64,000 nucleotides of DNA from contig JAAONU010000001.1 in the NCBI GenBank assembly GCA_012932295.1, positions 59,555,693-59,619,692 of the forward strand. The letters are read 5' to 3'. Within the stretch, counting starts at the first letter, position 1. Each line of letters starts with the position of its first letter. The stretch comes from Cyclina sinensis. Taxonomy: Eukaryota > Mollusca > Bivalvia > Venerida > Veneridae. Made by a program: the position numbers and the translations under genes. Below are positions 62,412-64,000 of the stretch, piece after piece. The notes under the pieces are model-generated. The model was not told the DNA's origin. It ran no database searches and saw only the letters and a program-made list of their open reading frames with translations.

Positions 62412-64000
62412 CTGAAGTGTACAAGTTATGAATATCATTATCATATTCAAAGAACTAATTTCAGTGATGATATGCTTTTCAATAATATTGTTTCAAGTAT
62501 TTCAAGAACACTGTTGTGTAGTCATGACCATATGTAATGTATCAGATATGCTGATGAATTGGTGAATGAAAATTTCATGTGATAGAAGTGATTCTGGAAA
62601 TGTAACTTTTACCCCAAGTTGGCTTTAAACCTAAGATTTGAAAAGTCCAGATCATAGTATAAAGAGTCAATATAATTTGGCATATCTCTAACATCTCTAA
62701 AATAGTATTTTTCAAAAATTAGCAATATACTTCCATTTGACATTATGCGGTATAAACAATACAGTCATTTCCCTACCCTACACCATAAACTAAATGACCT
62801 TGGTTTAATTTGCTGATAACTTTCACCAATAAGAGTGTAATATATCCATTGGTAGGACATATAACTCATAACACAATTTCTATTTTTCATGGCATGAACT
62901 GAGGGTTGGTCATTTCTGCATCTACCTCAGGCTGACCAGAAAGAAGAAATAACTCCTTAACTAAATGTTGACCTCTATTTCTTGAGAGGAACCTGACATT
63001 CTTTATTACTACTAGAAGAATGAGTACACATATAAAACAATGGATTGAATCTATCACCTACATAATTCTGGTGACAAATGATGGAAGACAGAAATATAAA
63101 AGAGATGTAAAAGAGGCATGAAAAGAAGAAATCTAGAGCTTTATAAGACAAGACAAACCATTCTCCAGATGATTCTAACATTTTATAGTAAGTTCTACCT
63201 AACGCTTTGATTCACTTAGTATGAATTTTGTAGAATGTAAACTCCATAATAAATGAAATATAGAATTGTATGTGATCATGTATCAGCATGAAATGGCAAA
63301 GAATTGATTTTCATGAGGAATGTTAATCTGTTTGAGAAACAGACTGTTACAATTAATAAACTTTAAGTTGTTTTTTTTGTAATGTCTTTGCTGACATGTG
63401 TACGAAGCACCTAATTTTTTATCCACAGAATGGAGTCTGTACCTTACAATGTAATTAATACTGTTGCATAACTTGCAACATCAATACACTGTGAGTTCAT
63501 TTAACTGAAAACAGAGATATTCACAATCAATGTTTTAATTTGTGCCTAACTGTTACCAGCATATCTATATCTTTATTTCAAAGACAGGAACGGTGAAACT
63601 AGATAATTTTGTTTTTCAGCATTAAAGAGTTTGGACCACTAAGTATGACATACCTTTAGTTCTGTTGAACAATATTTATATAATCAGCTATCAATGTTCA
63701 ATAAATTCTACTGAACTTATCTAGATCTTACCTAATAAATCAGAAAATCATAACGATGTCAAGATGATAGTTTCCCACTCAACAAGTAAGAGTTTGAGTC
63801 AAACAAATAAACATTAAGAGACAGCCTAGAAACTTAATGACAATTATCCTGTCTGAGATATACGACTATATTTGCTCTGTAGTGGATTTGTATAAACAGA
63901 ACCGTAATTTTTGGCTCAAATACAGTTTTTCTATAGCAAAAGACTTCTGAACAGGAGAGTTTCCAGTGACTTTCTATTTATTTGAGTTTATTTATCATTG
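62412..64000. other. Upstream intron sequence of the gene with the duplicated terminal exons
   Basis: No further coding exon could be fixed. A donor-like site TTAG|GTAAGA exists on the minus strand near 63734, without a convincing frame. Confidence 0.4.

Overview
This is an AT-rich eukaryotic window. It has long introns, GT-AG splice sites, many non-autonomous transposons and tandem repeats, and very few long open frames. The one gene that can be named with confidence is a BMP3/GDF10-type TGF-beta family ligand. Its sequence, the mariner and Tigger transposases and the repeat style (108-bp and ~165-bp tandem units inside a transposon-like block, and TGTCGCCTGCTAC-type repeats) suggest a lophotrochozoan animal, most likely a bivalve mollusc. 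That assignment is an inference.

Layout. Positions 1-6,100 hold two non-autonomous transposon-like elements (1115-1500, and 1958-3839 with TTAA flanks). From about 6.2 to 14 kb there is probably a minus-strand gene that I cannot name. Its candidate exons are at 12966-13051, 10545-10753, 8243-8330 and 7882-7925, which chain in phase, and at 7731-7829, 7188-7340 and 6166-6366, where the frame does not chain cleanly. A tRNA-derived SINE and a decayed Tigger/pogo transposase lie inside it. From 14 to 21.6 kb I see no gene, only a poly-C tract and a possible promoter near 16 kb.

The BMP3-like gene occupies 21681-41030 on the minus strand. It has three coding exons (40727-41030, 24859-25848, 21681-21872) joined by a phase-1 and a phase-0 intron. 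As sequenced it carries one surplus base in exon 2, in the prodomain. Intron 1 (14.9 kb) contains a complete-looking mariner (35845-37702) with perfect 29-bp terminal repeats, TA target duplications and a 368-residue DD34D transposase. The transposase frame is interrupted by a 185-bp GT-AG intron.

From 41.5 to 55.7 kb the window is repeat-rich. It holds a strict 36-bp, 28-copy minisatellite (44391-45385), a pyrimidine-rich 28/29-bp satellite (46635-48058), two tandem copies of a ~400-bp repeat (50845-51650) and a 1.8-kb element with two internal tandem arrays (53835-55660). From 55.7 to 64 kb there are hairpin elements, a G/C-run microsatellite and the 3' end of another minus-strand gene. That gene shows two duplicated, same-phase terminal exons (62259-62411 and 61417-61569), each encoding a different 50-residue charged C-terminus.

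No new multi-gene system was found. The most unusual items are the intron-bearing mariner, the duplicated alternative last exons, the frameshift in the BMP3-like gene and the two coding-length tandem arrays.
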